Shown here: piece after piece, positions 41,012-51,259 of the stretch
Layout of the letters: each line of letters starts with the position of its first letter
Numbering within the stretch: the first letter of the stretch is position 1
NCBI GenBank assembly: GCA_022494885.1
Contig: JAGVSM010001273.1
Location: 20,876 to 84,875, forward strand
From: Micrasema longulum
Lineage: Eukaryota > Arthropoda > Insecta > Trichoptera > Brachycentridae
DNA length: 64,000 nt
Direction of reading: 5' to 3'
The notes under the pieces: generated by a model
Told to the model about the DNA's origin: nothing
The model's database searches: none
The model's input: the letters and a program-made list of their open reading frames with translations, nothing else
Made by a program: the position numbers and the translations under genes

Positions 41012-41460
41012 ATTTATTTCAACAGAGAGGGAAAATATTTTTAAGATGGGAACATGGATTTCCGTCTCAAAAATGTTCCCATCTCAAAAACATTTTTGAG
41101 ACGGAATGTGATTCCCGTTTCAAAAATGTTTTCCCTCTCTGTTGAAATAAATTTAAATATGAATTTCCTCCCTAGGGAGAAATTTACAATTTCACACTAT
41201 GTCACATTCACCATTCTGCCTATGTTTGAACATCCACATTTCCTCAACTTCATCTGTTGACTTTTGTGAAGTAAAAGAGCTGAAACCTTAAACCAGCCAA
41301 TGACAGGTCATAAGCCCTCCCTGTAAATGCCTAGACTTCCATATTCCCCTCTCAAAAATGTTTTTCCTCTTTGTTGCAACAAATTTAAATATGAACAACT
41401 CCCTAGGGAGGAAATCCAGCCAGTCTACAAGCATTTGGACCTACTCAAACATTGTTGAAT
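41012..41460. repeat. F repeat mosaic
   Basis: Pieces of F in changed order and orientation: two inverted copies of the GGGAAAATATTTTTAAGATG/ TCTCAAAAACATTTTTGAGA block (41025-41110), F+ CCCTCTCTGTTGAAATAAAT, an F- segment TTCACCATTCTGCCTATGTT to AAGAGCTGAAACCTT, then directly F+ AAACCAGCCAATGACAGGTC to CCTAGGGAGGAAATCCAGCC. At least three internal junctions. Confidence 0.8.
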
Positions 41461-41542
41461 GTTCACTTTTGTTCATTGTGATCGCTCAAATGCTTAGCAT
41501 GTTTTTAAGCTCGTCGATAGTTATTTGTGATTGAGCTACTGG

Positions 41543-41854
41543 AGGCTATCTCGGTCAAGATCGAGGGCCCCCCAAAAAGCCCAATTTTTGAACCCACTGA
41601 TTTAAATTCAGATTTACCTATGACAGTGTAAATATTTCTGGGGGTTCGATATTATTACGAATAATATGAATCAGTTCTCCCTGAGATCCTCAATCAATCC
41701 GAATTGATTAATTTTTAATGTGCAGACGGGATTTTAATTACAGCCTATTCCGCTTTATACATACATGTGGTTACATACATAAATATTGTGTATCGGGTGT
41801 TTCAAATTGAAATAACGAAATAATGAAAACACGCTAATTCTTAGAGTTGTGTTT
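41543..41854. other. No recognisable gene
   Basis: AT-rich outside a C-rich spot (GAGGGCCCCCCAAAAAGCCC at 41563). No coding or repeat call. Confidence 0.45.
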
Positions 41855-41945
41855 CTTGGGCCTCGATTATGATGAGGAGATAAAGACGTCATACCTTCAC
41901 CTTGACGGTATAGTTGAAGATAAATTCTCTAGAGTGATTACGAAG
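41855..41945 (-). repeat. Repeat X, copy 2
   Basis: GGCCTCGATTATGATGAGGA, GATAAAGACGTCATACCTTC and ACCTTGACGGTATAGTTGAA, the inverted partner of 28283-28390. Confidence 0.7.
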
Positions 41946-42015
41946 ATACACTACCGACCAGTGCGAGTGGTGATTTTATTTACAGGTAAGCTATAAAAAA
42001 ATATCAGATATTTTT

Positions 42016-42408
42016 TATTTTTTTTATTTAACTTTTTGTACATAATGTTATTTGTACATTGGCAGGCTTATTGCCAAATGGCAATTTCTTCCAACCAACC
42101 AATAAAATTAAAATTTTATTTTTATAATTCAAGTTACAGAACATATTCATTAAAAAAAAAAGATTAAAAAGCTAAAAATATATAAAAATATAAATAAACG
42201 TATTTGTTTATAAATTACCTTAAATCAAAACTATTACTCAATGGGAAAAAGGAAAAAAGAGGAAAAGGGGAAAGGAGGAGAGATTAAGGAAGAGAAAGGA
42301 GATGTTTCTTCAGACGTAATTTAAACAGAGATAATGTAGTAACATCTTTGATGGTGGATGGGAGATGATTCCACAGTCGAGCCGCATGGACACTATATGA
42401 GTTAGAGA
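42016..42408 (-). pseudogene. LINE C copy, C-terminus and tail
   Basis: Minus-strand SYSVHAARLWNHLPSTIKDV, then KKHLLSLP and stop; UTR with GCCAAATGGC and a T-rich (A-tail) end at 42016. The 5' break at 42408 joins directly to an F repeat. Confidence 0.85.
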
Positions 42409-42597
42409 TGCCTAGTATGTAGGTGAAATAATTAAATTAGATGAATCTCACCCGCATAAATAAAGGTTTCAGCTCTTTAACTTCACAAACATCAACATAT
42501 GAAAGAATTGAAGGACTATATATGTTCAAATATGGGCAGAATGGTGAATGTTGCACAGTGTGTAAAGTGGCCACTTAAACCAGCCATTGACAAATCA
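42409..42597 (+). repeat. F repeat, partial
   Basis: GCCTAGTATGTAGGTGAAAT, GATGAATCTCACCCGCATAA, AGGTTTCAGCTCTTTAACTT, CACAGTGTGTAAAGTGGCCA and CAGCCATTGACAA, cut at both sides. Confidence 0.85.
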
Positions 42598-43157
42598 ACT
42601 ACCATTGGTTTAAAATCTTCTCCTCATATTGCTTTTAAATTTTAAATATTACTTGCTATACCTGTTATTCTTTCGTTTTTCTCTGCTGCATTGACATGTT
42701 TTTATACTTTTAAGCTACTTTTAATTACTTATATTGTATATGTATATAAAATCAATATATTGCTGCTCTTAACATAATGTGTCATTAATTTTGAAGATGT
42801 TTTTTAAATTGAGTTAAATGTATTGTCTTATTTAAAGATTCTTTAAAGATTCTTCTCATCATTTCTTTGAATCCCTTAAAATATGTATGTGTATGTTTAT
42901 ATTTTTCCTTTTTAAAAATGTTATTATTATTTTTATTTTTTTACATCTGAGCATGTTTTTCATTCTTTACTTTTTTTTACTTCAATTTTTAAACAACTTT
43001 TATTTATGTTTTTTTCCTTTTCTTTTTTGTACTTTAATTATTAACCTTAAATATAACTACTTCATATTATTTAGAGTTAAGTTTAACTGTGTAAAATATC
43101 AAGTTTGTACCTGTACTGTATGTTTCCTAAATAAAAAGAAAAAAAATAAATAAAAAG
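42598..43157 (+). mobile_element. Probable LINE 3' UTR with A-rich end
   Basis: T-rich non-coding sequence ends CCTAAATAAAAAGAAAAAAA and ATAAATAAAAAG, like a LINE tail on the plus strand, directly before a LINE A tail. No RT motif is found, so the call rests on the tail only. Confidence 0.35.
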
Positions 43158-43265
43158 TCTACCATATGCCATTGTGTCTTTCTACTTTCTTTTATAATAT
43201 TTTTTCGTGCATATAAATATGTCTTTAAAAATGCCCATTGGGCGTATATATAAATAAATTAATTA
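43158..43265 (+). mobile_element. LINE A 3' end
   Basis: ATTGTGTCTTTCTACTTTCT, AAAAATGCCCATTGGGCGTA and TATATAAATAAATTAATTAA match the LINE A tail at 62525-62620 (inverted). Hairpin GCCCATTGGGC. Confidence 0.75.
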
Positions 43266-43303
43266 ATAATCATTAATTTGGTACCAAATATTCTCACCCC
43301 TGC

Positions 43304-44282
43304 CAGAGGCGGCTCCTTGGTAAGTGCATAAGTGCAGTGCACTGCCAAGTATAAATTTGTGTAAATAAATTAGTAATTTTATTTATAGTAAAAATAAGTT
43401 TTAGGTGGGTACAAAAAAACAGGGATTCGTTGCAATATTATACTCGTAAACATCAAAATATTCAATACTAGCGCCAAAAGATCTAGCGAAATCGACTCTA
43501 GCGGACGATTTTCTCATCTTGTCTACGCATGCGCAATCATCCCAGTGCATATTCTGTTTTGCACTATCCTTTACCCTAAATTTGTTTGAAATATAACATA
43601 TCTCCTAAAATCGTCACTTGAGCGAGACAGACAACGCTTCATTTTTATTTATTTATTTATTTAACTTTGTACATAATGTTATTTGTACATTGGCGGGCTT
43701 ATTGCCAAATGGCAATTTCTTCCAAACAACCTATAAAATAAAAGTTTTATTTTTATAATTCAAGTTACAGGACATATTCAATAGAAAAAAAAAAGATTAA
43801 AATGTTAAAAATATATAAAAATAGAAATAAACGTATTTGTTTATAAATTACCTTAAATCAAAACTATTACTCAATGGGAAAAGGAAAAAAGCGGAAAGAG
43901 GAAAAAGGAAAGGAGGAGAGATTAAGGAAGAGAAAGGAGATGTTTCTTCAGACCGATGAATTGTGCGTTAGATGGAGAAGATAATATACATATTCCGGGC
44001 ATTGCCAACACATGCGCAGATTTGAAGTTTGAAGATCGTTTATAATGTCACTTTGAATATGCGTAATGACATGATGTTAGTACGAATTTTGTTACCTATA
44101 ACGTGCGTATTATGTTGGGCGCTAATAGCGTTTCTGGTTCCGATGCGCGGGCTGTCAAACTATTGCTCGTTTATGACGTCAGACCTGTCATATTATTACA
44201 ATACTATTGAACTTAATAATATACAAGTTAACAAAATGTATAGAAATGCACTGCCAATGTTTTCGGTCAGGAGCCGCCAGTG
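43304..44282. mobile_element. Non-autonomous hAT-type transposon with 8-bp target duplication
   Basis: The ends CAGAGGCGGCTCCT (43304) and, on the other strand, CACTGGCGGCTCCT (44282) are inverted repeats of 14 bp with two differences. The flanks ACCCCTGC (43296-43303) and CCCCCTGC (44283-44290) agree at seven of eight positions, the 8-bp duplication of hAT elements. TGCACTGCCAA(G/T) subterminal words occur near both ends. A LINE C copy sits inside at 43637-43955. No transposase is present; the 95-codon frame at 44029-44316 runs through the right end and is probably chance. Confidence 0.75.
43637..43955 (-). mobile_element. LINE C 3' end inside the hAT element
   Basis: TTTATTTATTTATTTAACTT, GTACATTGGCGGGCTTATTG, GCCAAATGGC and the KKHLLSLP-stop coding end in reverse. 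About 320 bp. Confidence 0.85.
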
Positions 44283-44471
44283 CCCCCTGCTAGATAAAGT
44301 TAAGTACATGGAATAAGTCTCTTGGCAATGTAGAGTGGTGAATTATTACACTATTGACTCTGAATAATATTCTCCGACGTATATACATTAGTGGACAAAA
44401 ATAATAGATGATTTTCTGTTCGTGTCCGGCTCGAAGGACCAAAATGACCACTTATATTAGGTGCTTATAAA

Positions 44472-45215
44472 TAATCAACATATTGCAACGGAGACGGAGA
44501 AAATATCAGAGAAGAAAATACGCAAGTCTAGGCATTTTTTTTTTTAATAATATTATTTATTAATAACAAATTAAAATACAATATTACTAAATACAATTTT
44601 TACATTAATCAAATATATTTATTTACATTAACGTTTCCCATTACGTAAAAGAAATAAACAGTTCTTATGTTCATAATGGGGAGTGACGTCTTACAATAGA
44701 TTATTTTATTTTAATCGATAATATTTTTAAAATAACATATATAAATTACAAAAAAGATCCAAAATACTGATTAACTCTAGCGCTGATGTCAAATTGCTGA
44801 CAGCGAGGGAAATCGGAGTTGACCTCGATTGCCCACTCAAATAAGAACACTTTGTATGCCTAATGTGCCTAATAATTACTTATTATTTAATAATAAATTA
44901 TTATTTTAGTCAATAAGTAAATGTGTAATGGAGGAATACTGAAAATCTAAAACCAATATTTATTGTATTTATAAAGATATTATAGTTATTAGACGCAATG
45001 TGTCCTAGCTACACATCACTGGGGAGGGAGGGTTAAATAAATAATTCATGTCAACCATGTCGGGAATTGAACCCGAGACCTCTTGTTTGGTGCGCAAACA
45101 CGCCGACCACTACACAACGAGACCGACATGACATTTACGCATGTAAATGCCGGCCTAGACTTCCATATTCCCTTCTTTAAAATGTTTTTCATCTCTGTTG
45201 TAATTTGTTGAATAA
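44472..45215. repeat. F repeat inverted pair with LINE and SINE1 inserted
   Basis: 44472-44533 is F- (ATTGCAACGGAGACGGAGAA, AAGTCTAGGCAT). 45138-45215 is F+ (AATGCCGGCCTAGACTTCCA, CATCTCTGTTGTAATTTGTT). Between them, 44534-45035 is an AT-rich segment starting with a T-run (probable minus-strand LINE UTR). 45044-45128 is a SINE1 head on the minus strand (GGAATTGAACCCGAGACCTC, AAACACGCCGACCACTACAC). Confidence 0.7.
45044..45128 (-). mobile_element. SINE1 head
   Basis: B box GGGAATTGAACCCGAGACC and A box CCGACCACTACACAACGAG on the minus strand; no body follows. Confidence 0.75.
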
Positions 45216-45424
45216 ATAACTATTTCCAATAATTTTGCCGGGCGCGGCATACCAAGAGTTACGAGTATTGACTGCCATTCGGTCCAAGCGAACTTCGCCC
45301 CTGTAAATGGCCTGTAATTTGCTATAATTGACGATATTTGCCCAGCACCCCGTGGCCATTTGCGCCAGTAAGATAACTCCATATTACATCAAACCCTAAG
45401 GATATTAACCCTTAATTACTATTG

Positions 45425-46860
45425 TATTTAATAAAGTAAATAAAACAACTTTGTTTTTAACCACTAATTTTTATTTAATCAAAGCAAACAAGCTTCTTTG
45501 TCAAGGTTTACGTAACTAATGAATTGATTCCTTTTTATTTTATTTCTATCATGTTCACTAAATACTTCACGTGGACCCAATAAATCAAGTGGTTTTTTTC
45601 TTACACGGGTGGTAATTTAATATCATTATTTTCGAAGTAAGCCAGGAGAGGACTAAAAGAAATATCGTTTATTTGGTAATTAATTATTGTTTTCTTATTA
45701 TGAATCGCTTTTTTTAATTTCTAAGATTTCCAAGATGTCTAATTTCAATATTTTATTTTCAACATGAAGTACTTTTAATCCAGTGTCTTTATTGAAGTTA
45801 TGATTATTTTCTATCAGATGATTTGCGAATTCAGAAAAATTATTATTATTTAAGCATCTTAAGTGTTCTTTTACTCTAATATTAAAGTTTCTTTTAGTTT
45901 TTCCAATGTAGATTGAATCGCAATCATTACAATTTAATTGGTATATTCCAGATTTATTATATTTATAGACTTGGAATTATTATTAAATTGTGTTACAACA
46001 AAAGAATGTGTTTATGTGTATTTGTATGAGAGTAAGTGTAGATGTGTGTTTATGTGTATTTGTGTAGGAGTGAGTGTTCAGGTGTGTGCATCATTAAATA
46101 GTAAGTGGGATCGTATCGCAGCCAGAAATAAGGAGTCTTAATTTATTTTTGAATAAATTAAGATGCATGTAAAATATATATATTGATGAAAAAAAGCACT
46201 ATAGTTAGAGCAAGAACGATAGAGGAAAGAGTGTTGTGCATAATTAGTGCTACAGACTGGCAGTTGGAATAAATACTTATTTGGAGAGTAGGTTAAAAGA
46301 GTCTCCTTTATTATTTAATAATTTATGTAAATAGCATAATTCAGATGCAGTGCGTCTATTTTCAAGGGTAAAAAAATCCATTTGTGACCATCCACACGTG
46401 ATTTTTTAACATATGTTCCTATATTATTAGTTGTGTAGAAAGCCGGTTTAATGTATGATGGTAGGGAATTAGATAATTGTTTTGAAAAAATGTCATTTAT
46501 AAAAAGAATCCGCCTCCATTGTTGACGTGGGTTTGCTTTATTCACTGTGGGAGTCGAATATAAATATTTGTTTATAAGTTTGCGTTTTTTTTTTTATTTA
46601 ATATTTTATCAATTAATATCTCATTATATCCATTATTATTAGCAATCTGTTTTATTGTATTAAGTTATTTTTTAAAATTAATATCAACTAGTGGAACGTT
46701 AATTAACCCATGTATCATTGAATGGAATGCGAAATGTTTACGGGCAATTGGATGATTTGAAGAATTATGAATAATTGTGTCTGTATATGTTGGTTTACGG
46801 TATACATCGAAATCATTTTTATTTTTTTATTGTTAAAGAAAAGTCAATAGGTTTTAATTT
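45425..46860 (-). pseudogene. Penelope-like element copy 2, split by LINE H
   Basis: Upper part (46860-46425): VYRKPTYTDTIIHNSSNHPI, ARKHFAFHSMIHGLINVPL and IANNNGYNEILIDKILNK are hallmarks of Penelope-like reverse transcriptase, followed by RRILFINDIFSKQLSNSLPS and YIKPAFYTTNNI. Lower part (45965-45425): SGIYQLNCNDCDSIYIGKTK, RVKEHLRCLNNNN and EIKKAIHNKKTIINYQIND, the GIY-YIG nuclease with its linker, then a 3' region with ACCTTGACAAAGAAGC-type sequence and ATTAGTGGTTAAAAA. It is the most complete copy but has frame changes; the catalytic YxDD lies upstream of the preserved part. Confidence 0.85.
45966..46424 (-). pseudogene. LINE H copy 2, inside the Penelope-like element
   Basis: The minus frame reads TLENRRTASELCYLHKLLNN, a stop-separated PTASL, then CTTLFPLSFL-like sequence equivalent to NYAQHFFFYRS of copy 1. 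The insertion is in the same orientation as its host and lacks the usual LINE H 3' UTR, stopping at TAACACAATTTAATAATAAT. About 25 bp of the Penelope sequence is missing at the joint. Confidence 0.7.
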
Positions 46861-46894
46861 TTAATCTTTTTCTTTTTCCAAAGTAAATTTTATT

Positions 46895-47527
46895 TAAATT
46901 TATTTCAACAGAGAGGGAAAATTTTGAGAAGAGGGTATGGATGTCTAGGCATTTACAGGGCTTATGACCTGTCATCGGCTGGTTTAAGTGGCCACTTTCA
47001 TTAACACTGTAACATTGTCTGTAAAATGCCTGTACATCCATACCTCTCTGTACCTCTGTTGAAATAAATTTAAATATGAATGACTCCCTAGGGAGGAGAT
47101 CCAGCCGGTCTGCAAGCATTTGGACATACCAAACATTGTTGAATTACCACCTGGTAAAAGAAGAAGTATAAAAATTGGAAAATTGTTTTCAGGCGTTGCC
47201 TAGTAGGTGATTTGGTTCAGCCGGATGAATCTTACCCACGTGATAAAGGTTTCAGCTCTTTTACTTCACAAAAGTCAACAGATGGAAGATTTGAGGAAAT
47301 GTGGATGTTCAAACATGGGCAGAATGGTGAATGTTACACAGTGTGTAAAGTGGCCACTTAAACCAGCCGATGACAGGTCATAAGCCCTGTAAATGCCTAG
47401 ACATCCATACCCCCTTCTCAAAATTTTCCCTCTCTGTTGAAATAAATTTAAATATGAACAACTCCCTAGGGAGAAAATCCAGCCAGTCTGCAAGCATTTG
47501 GACATAATCAAACATTGTTAAATTTTA
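46895..47527. repeat. F repeat, F- arm followed by a full F+ unit
   Basis: 46895-47060: F- arm from TTTCAACAGAGAGGGAAAAT to GTGGCCACTTTCATTAACAC and a shortened return. 47060-47527: F+ unit bounded on both sides by the direct repeat GACTCCCTAGGGAGGA(G/A)ATCC...GCATTTGGACATA, 379 bp apart. Shows that the unit is circularly permuted and can be tandem. Confidence 0.9.
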
Positions 47528-47539
47528 TTTATTTACGTA

Positions 47540-48265
47540 ATGAATCTTAATAGTGTATCACTGTGGCTAAAAAATAATAAATTAAAATTAAATGTTAACA
47601 AAACTAAATATATAAATATAGGAAACAAAAGAATAGAAATTACACCATCAATTGTAATAGAAAATGAAAAACTTAATGAAGTCACTGAAATTAAATATTT
47701 AGGTGTAATGTTGGATTCAAAACTTACATTTCACCAAAACGCAAAGATGGTAATAAATAAGATTGCAAAAAAAATATCAATTTTGGGAAGGATCAGAAGA
47801 TTTATTGATAAGGACTCCTGCAAAACTATTTACAAAGCAATTATTGAACCACACGTTAACTACCGTAGTAGCATTTTATTTTTATCAAACAAAGAAAACA
47901 TAGATAAACTAACTGTATTACAAAATAAAGCCTTTAGAATCATTTTGAAAAAAAACAGATACACGAGGGTAAAGTCAATGGTAAATGAAATGAAATTATT
48001 AACATATAAACAAAAAATATTTTACAATACAATGATATTTGTTCATAAAATTATAAACTCTAATATAAAAACAGAATTTTGGAAAAAAATTGATCGGAAC
48101 CAGCATGAACACGATCACACAATACTAGAGAAAAGAACAAAATTAGACTTCCATTTAGGAAAAAGGCAAAGTCACACAATTAAATTTTATTTAAAGCAAT
48201 TAAAAAGTATTACGAAATGGAAAAAAATATTGATGAAGAAAAAAACATATCAAAATTTAAAATAA
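47540..48265 (+). pseudogene. LINE I copy 2: 241-codon reverse transcriptase C-terminal ORF
   Basis: The longest uninterrupted coding sequence in the window. It opens LNSVSLWLKNNKLKLNVNKT, continues YLGVMLDSKLTFHQNAKMV, RIRRFIDKDSCKTIYKAIIE, LTVLQNKAFRIILKK, and MKLLTYKQKIFYNTMIFVHK, and ends in a Lys-rich tail. This is RT domains 7 to the C-terminus of a CR1/Jockey-like LINE, 5'-truncated before the FADD box. No stop or frameshift. With copy 1 at 612-1400 differing at few positions, LINE I has been active recently. The start is arbitrary because the true ORF begins upstream in a full element. Confidence 0.85.
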
Positions 48266-48385
48266 TGGTCAAGACATATGTGATAAACAATTTATAAATT
48301 AAATATATTTGTAATGTTATTATTAGAACACACATAACAATATGTATGATATGTGTGCCCTACTTTAAGATTTAAATTTAAAAAA
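48266..48385 (+). mobile_element. LINE I 3' UTR
   Basis: GTCAAGACATATGTGATAAA, then AGAACACACATAACAATATG and CATATGTGTGCCC-type complementary words forming a hairpin, ending TTAAATTTAAAAAAAAGT. Copy 1 has the same sequence inverted at 612-745. Confidence 0.8.
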
Positions 48386-48399
48386 AAGTAAAGATAGAG

Positions 48400-48760
48400 A
48401 ATTCAAAATTGAAATTGAAATTACTTTTATATAATTTTGAATTATCCATACTTACTAAATGTAGGTTAAGTGTCTAATAAAAAAAAATATAAATACATAC
48501 TTACGAATTGCATGATTGCGATTTAGAAGGTCTTTAATTGGGATTACAAAAAAAATAACTACCTACAAAGTATTTTAAATTTATACCTTACGTTCGAATA
48601 TAAGTTATTATATAATTATAAAAAGACCGTTAGTTTTTTTATAATATTAAATGTACGTACAGTTTTTTCCTTTATTGGGGCCTTCTACCACGACACGCTA
48701 ATGTCGGTCGAAACCAAGTTACATATTTACAAATGGATGGTGTTATAAAATAATAGCTAC
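48400..48760 (+). mobile_element. Penelope-like 3' region, degenerate hammerhead motif
   Basis: TTACTTTTATATAATTTTGA and ATTATCCATACTTAC parallel 21020-21055 in the Penelope-like region at 21 kb. ACGCTAATGTCGGTCGAAAC (48697-48716) echoes CTGACGATGTCGG...CGAAAC at 21.6 kb. Confidence 0.4.
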
Positions 48761-48784
48761 AATATTTTGAGATTTTCCAAATGT

Positions 48785-50215
48785 TATTAAGATTAACAAA
48801 TTACAACAGGGATGGAGGACATTTTGGAGAATGGAATATGGAAGTCTAAAACAAACTAACAAAGTCTAGAAACATTTGGATAATATCAAAATATCGTAAT
48901 AAAAACAACTGGTCCAAGATGAAGTTTAAAATTTGAAAATTGTTTTCAGGCGTTGCCTAGTATGTGAAATAATTCAATCAAATAAATCTCTTCATAACAA
49001 TAAAGGTTTCAGTTGTTTAACTTCACTACAATCAACATTGAGGGAAAATCCTTAAGCCCACCATCCACTCGCAGCTGTTATAGAGTCCTCGGGGACGCTC
49101 TGTCAGCTGCGCATAGAGGAAAGTTATTATAAATATTCCTAAGGAATACAAACTCTATGCAAATTAAGGAAGGGGGAGGAGGATGTATGGACAGTGGCCA
49201 ACACGTCGTTCCCACCCCTCAGAATCCCCTCAATGCCTCTGTTTTTTTTTATTCAATAAATATGTATTTACATAAACAATTTACGTAAATAAACGTATCC
49301 AAATATACAAAAAAAAAATCTTAAAACTATAGTAACACAACAACCATAAGTAAAAATACGGATATTTACAATGAGAGAACGGCTTTGAATAAATAAAGAC
49401 TCCCTGGGTGGTCAGAGGCAGAGGATCCGAATACCACCCTCGTAAGGGGAGGACAAAACAAAAGAACGTGTGCGTTCCGCTCGGAAGGAAGCACAGTCCC
49501 AACTGCATTGTTTACCCACCTAGGCCTCCGCGCATCTGAGGAGCTCCCAACGCAATACCCAAGTCCGGACAATCTGACGGAAGAGTGCAAGATTCGTACT
49601 GTTGACCATCAGATCCACATTCTACGCAGGTCGCATGACCCCTGTCAGATCATTCAGCATCTCATCTCTGGCATCGTCTGATAGAAAACAGTGCCACAGG
49701 ATGTGTTCGGCCGATTGATGGTTATCTCCGCAAGCACAGCTCGAAACAGGGGCAAGTCCAAGTTTATAAAGCTTGTCTCTAAACTCCCCATGTCCCGAAA
49801 CCATTTGTGCGGTATGATGGTCAAACACCGAGAACTTACTATACATCCTGTGTGTGATGGAAGGTAAAAAAAACCACGTCCATCTCCTCGTACATGCCAT
49901 ATCCCATATATTCTGCCATTGATTGACATTTACGCCTCGCATAATATCATATAGTACGCTAAATCATTTCTCGGAAGGGCGTAGCTCAACACCAAAGTAT
50001 TCCATATGCTCTCCACTACAATCAACAGATGGAAGAATTGAAGAAATATGGATGTTCAAACATAGGCAAAATGGTGAATGTTACACAGTGTGTAAAGTGG
50101 TCACCTAAACCAGCCAACGACACATCAAAGGCCCTGTAAATGCCTAGACTTCTATATTCCCTTCTCCAAAATGTTCTCCATCTCTGTTGTAATTTGTTAA
50201 AATAATAGCTGTTTT
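48785..50215 (+). repeat. F repeat split by an R1-type LINE
   Basis: 48785-49037 holds an F- start (AATTACAACAGGGATGGAGG), then F+ centre (GTTTTCAGGCGTTGCC, AAAGGTTTCAG). 50014-50215 resumes with CAACAGATGGAAGAATTGAA, TTACACAGTGTGTAAAGTGG and CATCTCTGTTGTAATTTGTT. The 14-mer CACTACAATCAACA ends the first part and begins the second. Confidence 0.85.
49038..50013 (-). pseudogene. R1-type LINE 3' end with 14-bp target duplication
   Basis: A 106-codon minus-strand frame (49622-49942) reads VSGHGEFRDKLYKLGLA, then SSCACGDNHQSAEHILWHCF. The GHGxFxxYL...CxCGxxxxxxHxLxxC signature is the C-terminal zinc motif of R1-clade LINE ORF2. The 3' UTR (to 49038) has no terminal poly(A), as is common in R1-type elements, but contains an internal A-run (49222-49232 in reverse). 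The insertion is exactly bounded by CACTACAATCAACA at 49024-49037 and 50014-50027. Confidence 0.85.
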
Positions 50216-50814
50216 TTAATTGGGTGAAAAGGCTTGCACATAGAAATGTGAAATCACATAATGAGTATGGAAAGAGAGATAAAGAGGAACTAAGGAAAGA
50301 AAAGAGATAAAAATATTTTTACAAATAAATAGTTTGTTTTAATTTACTATGAGCAGCGCTTCTAAATGAATACCAATTTTGTAATACAATATGTGGAAAG
50401 AAGTAGTAATATTAATTATAATTGCCTTACCTCACTTACTATATAACGGAAGTTGACATGATGGTATCTTTAGAAGCAATTGCAAAAAATGCATATATAA
50501 TAAAAATTAACAGAGTCCTTCTTGTTTGAAGATAGTCACGGTTTTTCGCATTCAATCAATCATTGTTATATTGCTCTGACTATGTATGATCGCTAATTTT
50601 GAATGAAAAGCATGTATACTTTTTTTTTAAATAATGTCTGATTTTATATCAATAATCTGACTTTATAGATCATTGTATGGGCTTTCCATTTCATAAGGTT
50701 TTGCTTATTTTCTCTTATAAATTTTATGATTTCATATATTTTTATCCTATATTTTAAATAATCCCACTTCACCTGTTTATCGGAGAAAGCTCTTCCAACC
50801 TCTATCACAGCATG
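50216..50814. other. No recognisable gene
   Basis: AT-rich, short open frames without motif. Confidence 0.45.
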
Positions 50815-51245
50815 GACTAACTCTCCGTTCAACGCTCCAATTTTTTGTCTCCTCTTTCACAGTAGTAGTTGCTCAATCATGGAATAATCTACTCACTAAT
50901 GTCAGAGACACCCTTTCTTTGTTAACATTCAAATGACGTATGAAATGTCACTTCCTGAATATTTTAGTTTTTCCCTTTCCCTCCTTCTTTCCTTCTCTTT
51001 TTACCTTCTCCTCTCTTCATAGTATAGTGTAGATATTTAGTCAATTGTTACTTCTTAATAAAAAAATATTTTTATAAATAAAGATATTATTCATAAATTC
51101 AACATTACGTTCACATACCACTGATTTTCTCAAATTGAACGGTTTGGGTAGGTAGAAAGAAATTATTTCAAGGCAATATGCCAGCTTTTATGTATATGTA
51201 TGTAAACTGTACATGTATATAAAGTGTTTAAATGAATAATTAAAC
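50815..51245 (+). pseudogene. LINE G2 copy, C-terminus and tail
   Basis: Plus-strand frames give FTVVVAQSWNNLLTNVRDTL, then SLLTFK and MKCHFLNIL, as in the minus-strand copy at 11.9 kb. The UTR has the diverged hairpin TTTCAAGGCAATATGCC and ends TTTAAATGAATAATTAAA. Confidence 0.75.
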
Positions 51246-51259
51246 ATTTGTTCCTTTTT

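Larger units (their letters stand above)
39430..41542. mobile_element. T element: 2.1-kb inverted-repeat transposon, heavily nested
   Basis: The left end CCAGTAGCTTAATCACAAAA then ACTATCGACGTGCT and the right end (reverse complement) CCAGTAGCTCAATCACAAAT then AACTATCGACGAGCT form inverted repeats of about 35 bp with few mismatches. The inner T sequence at 39828-39950 and 41470-41500 is the same as at 3150-3266 and 17546-17600. Between lie two F blocks, a minisatellite and a LINE tail. No transposase is recognisable in 39466-39828. No matching target duplication larger than TA is visible at the flanks, so the superfamily is open. Confidence 0.6.

Noticed and set aside
44029..44316. 95-codon ORF with hydrophobic segment
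   Set aside because: Runs out of the hAT element across its terminal repeat and target duplication; no homologue recognised.
50644..50832. 62-codon minus-strand ORF
   Set aside because: No motif and partly antisense to the LINE G2 C-terminus that starts at about 50815.
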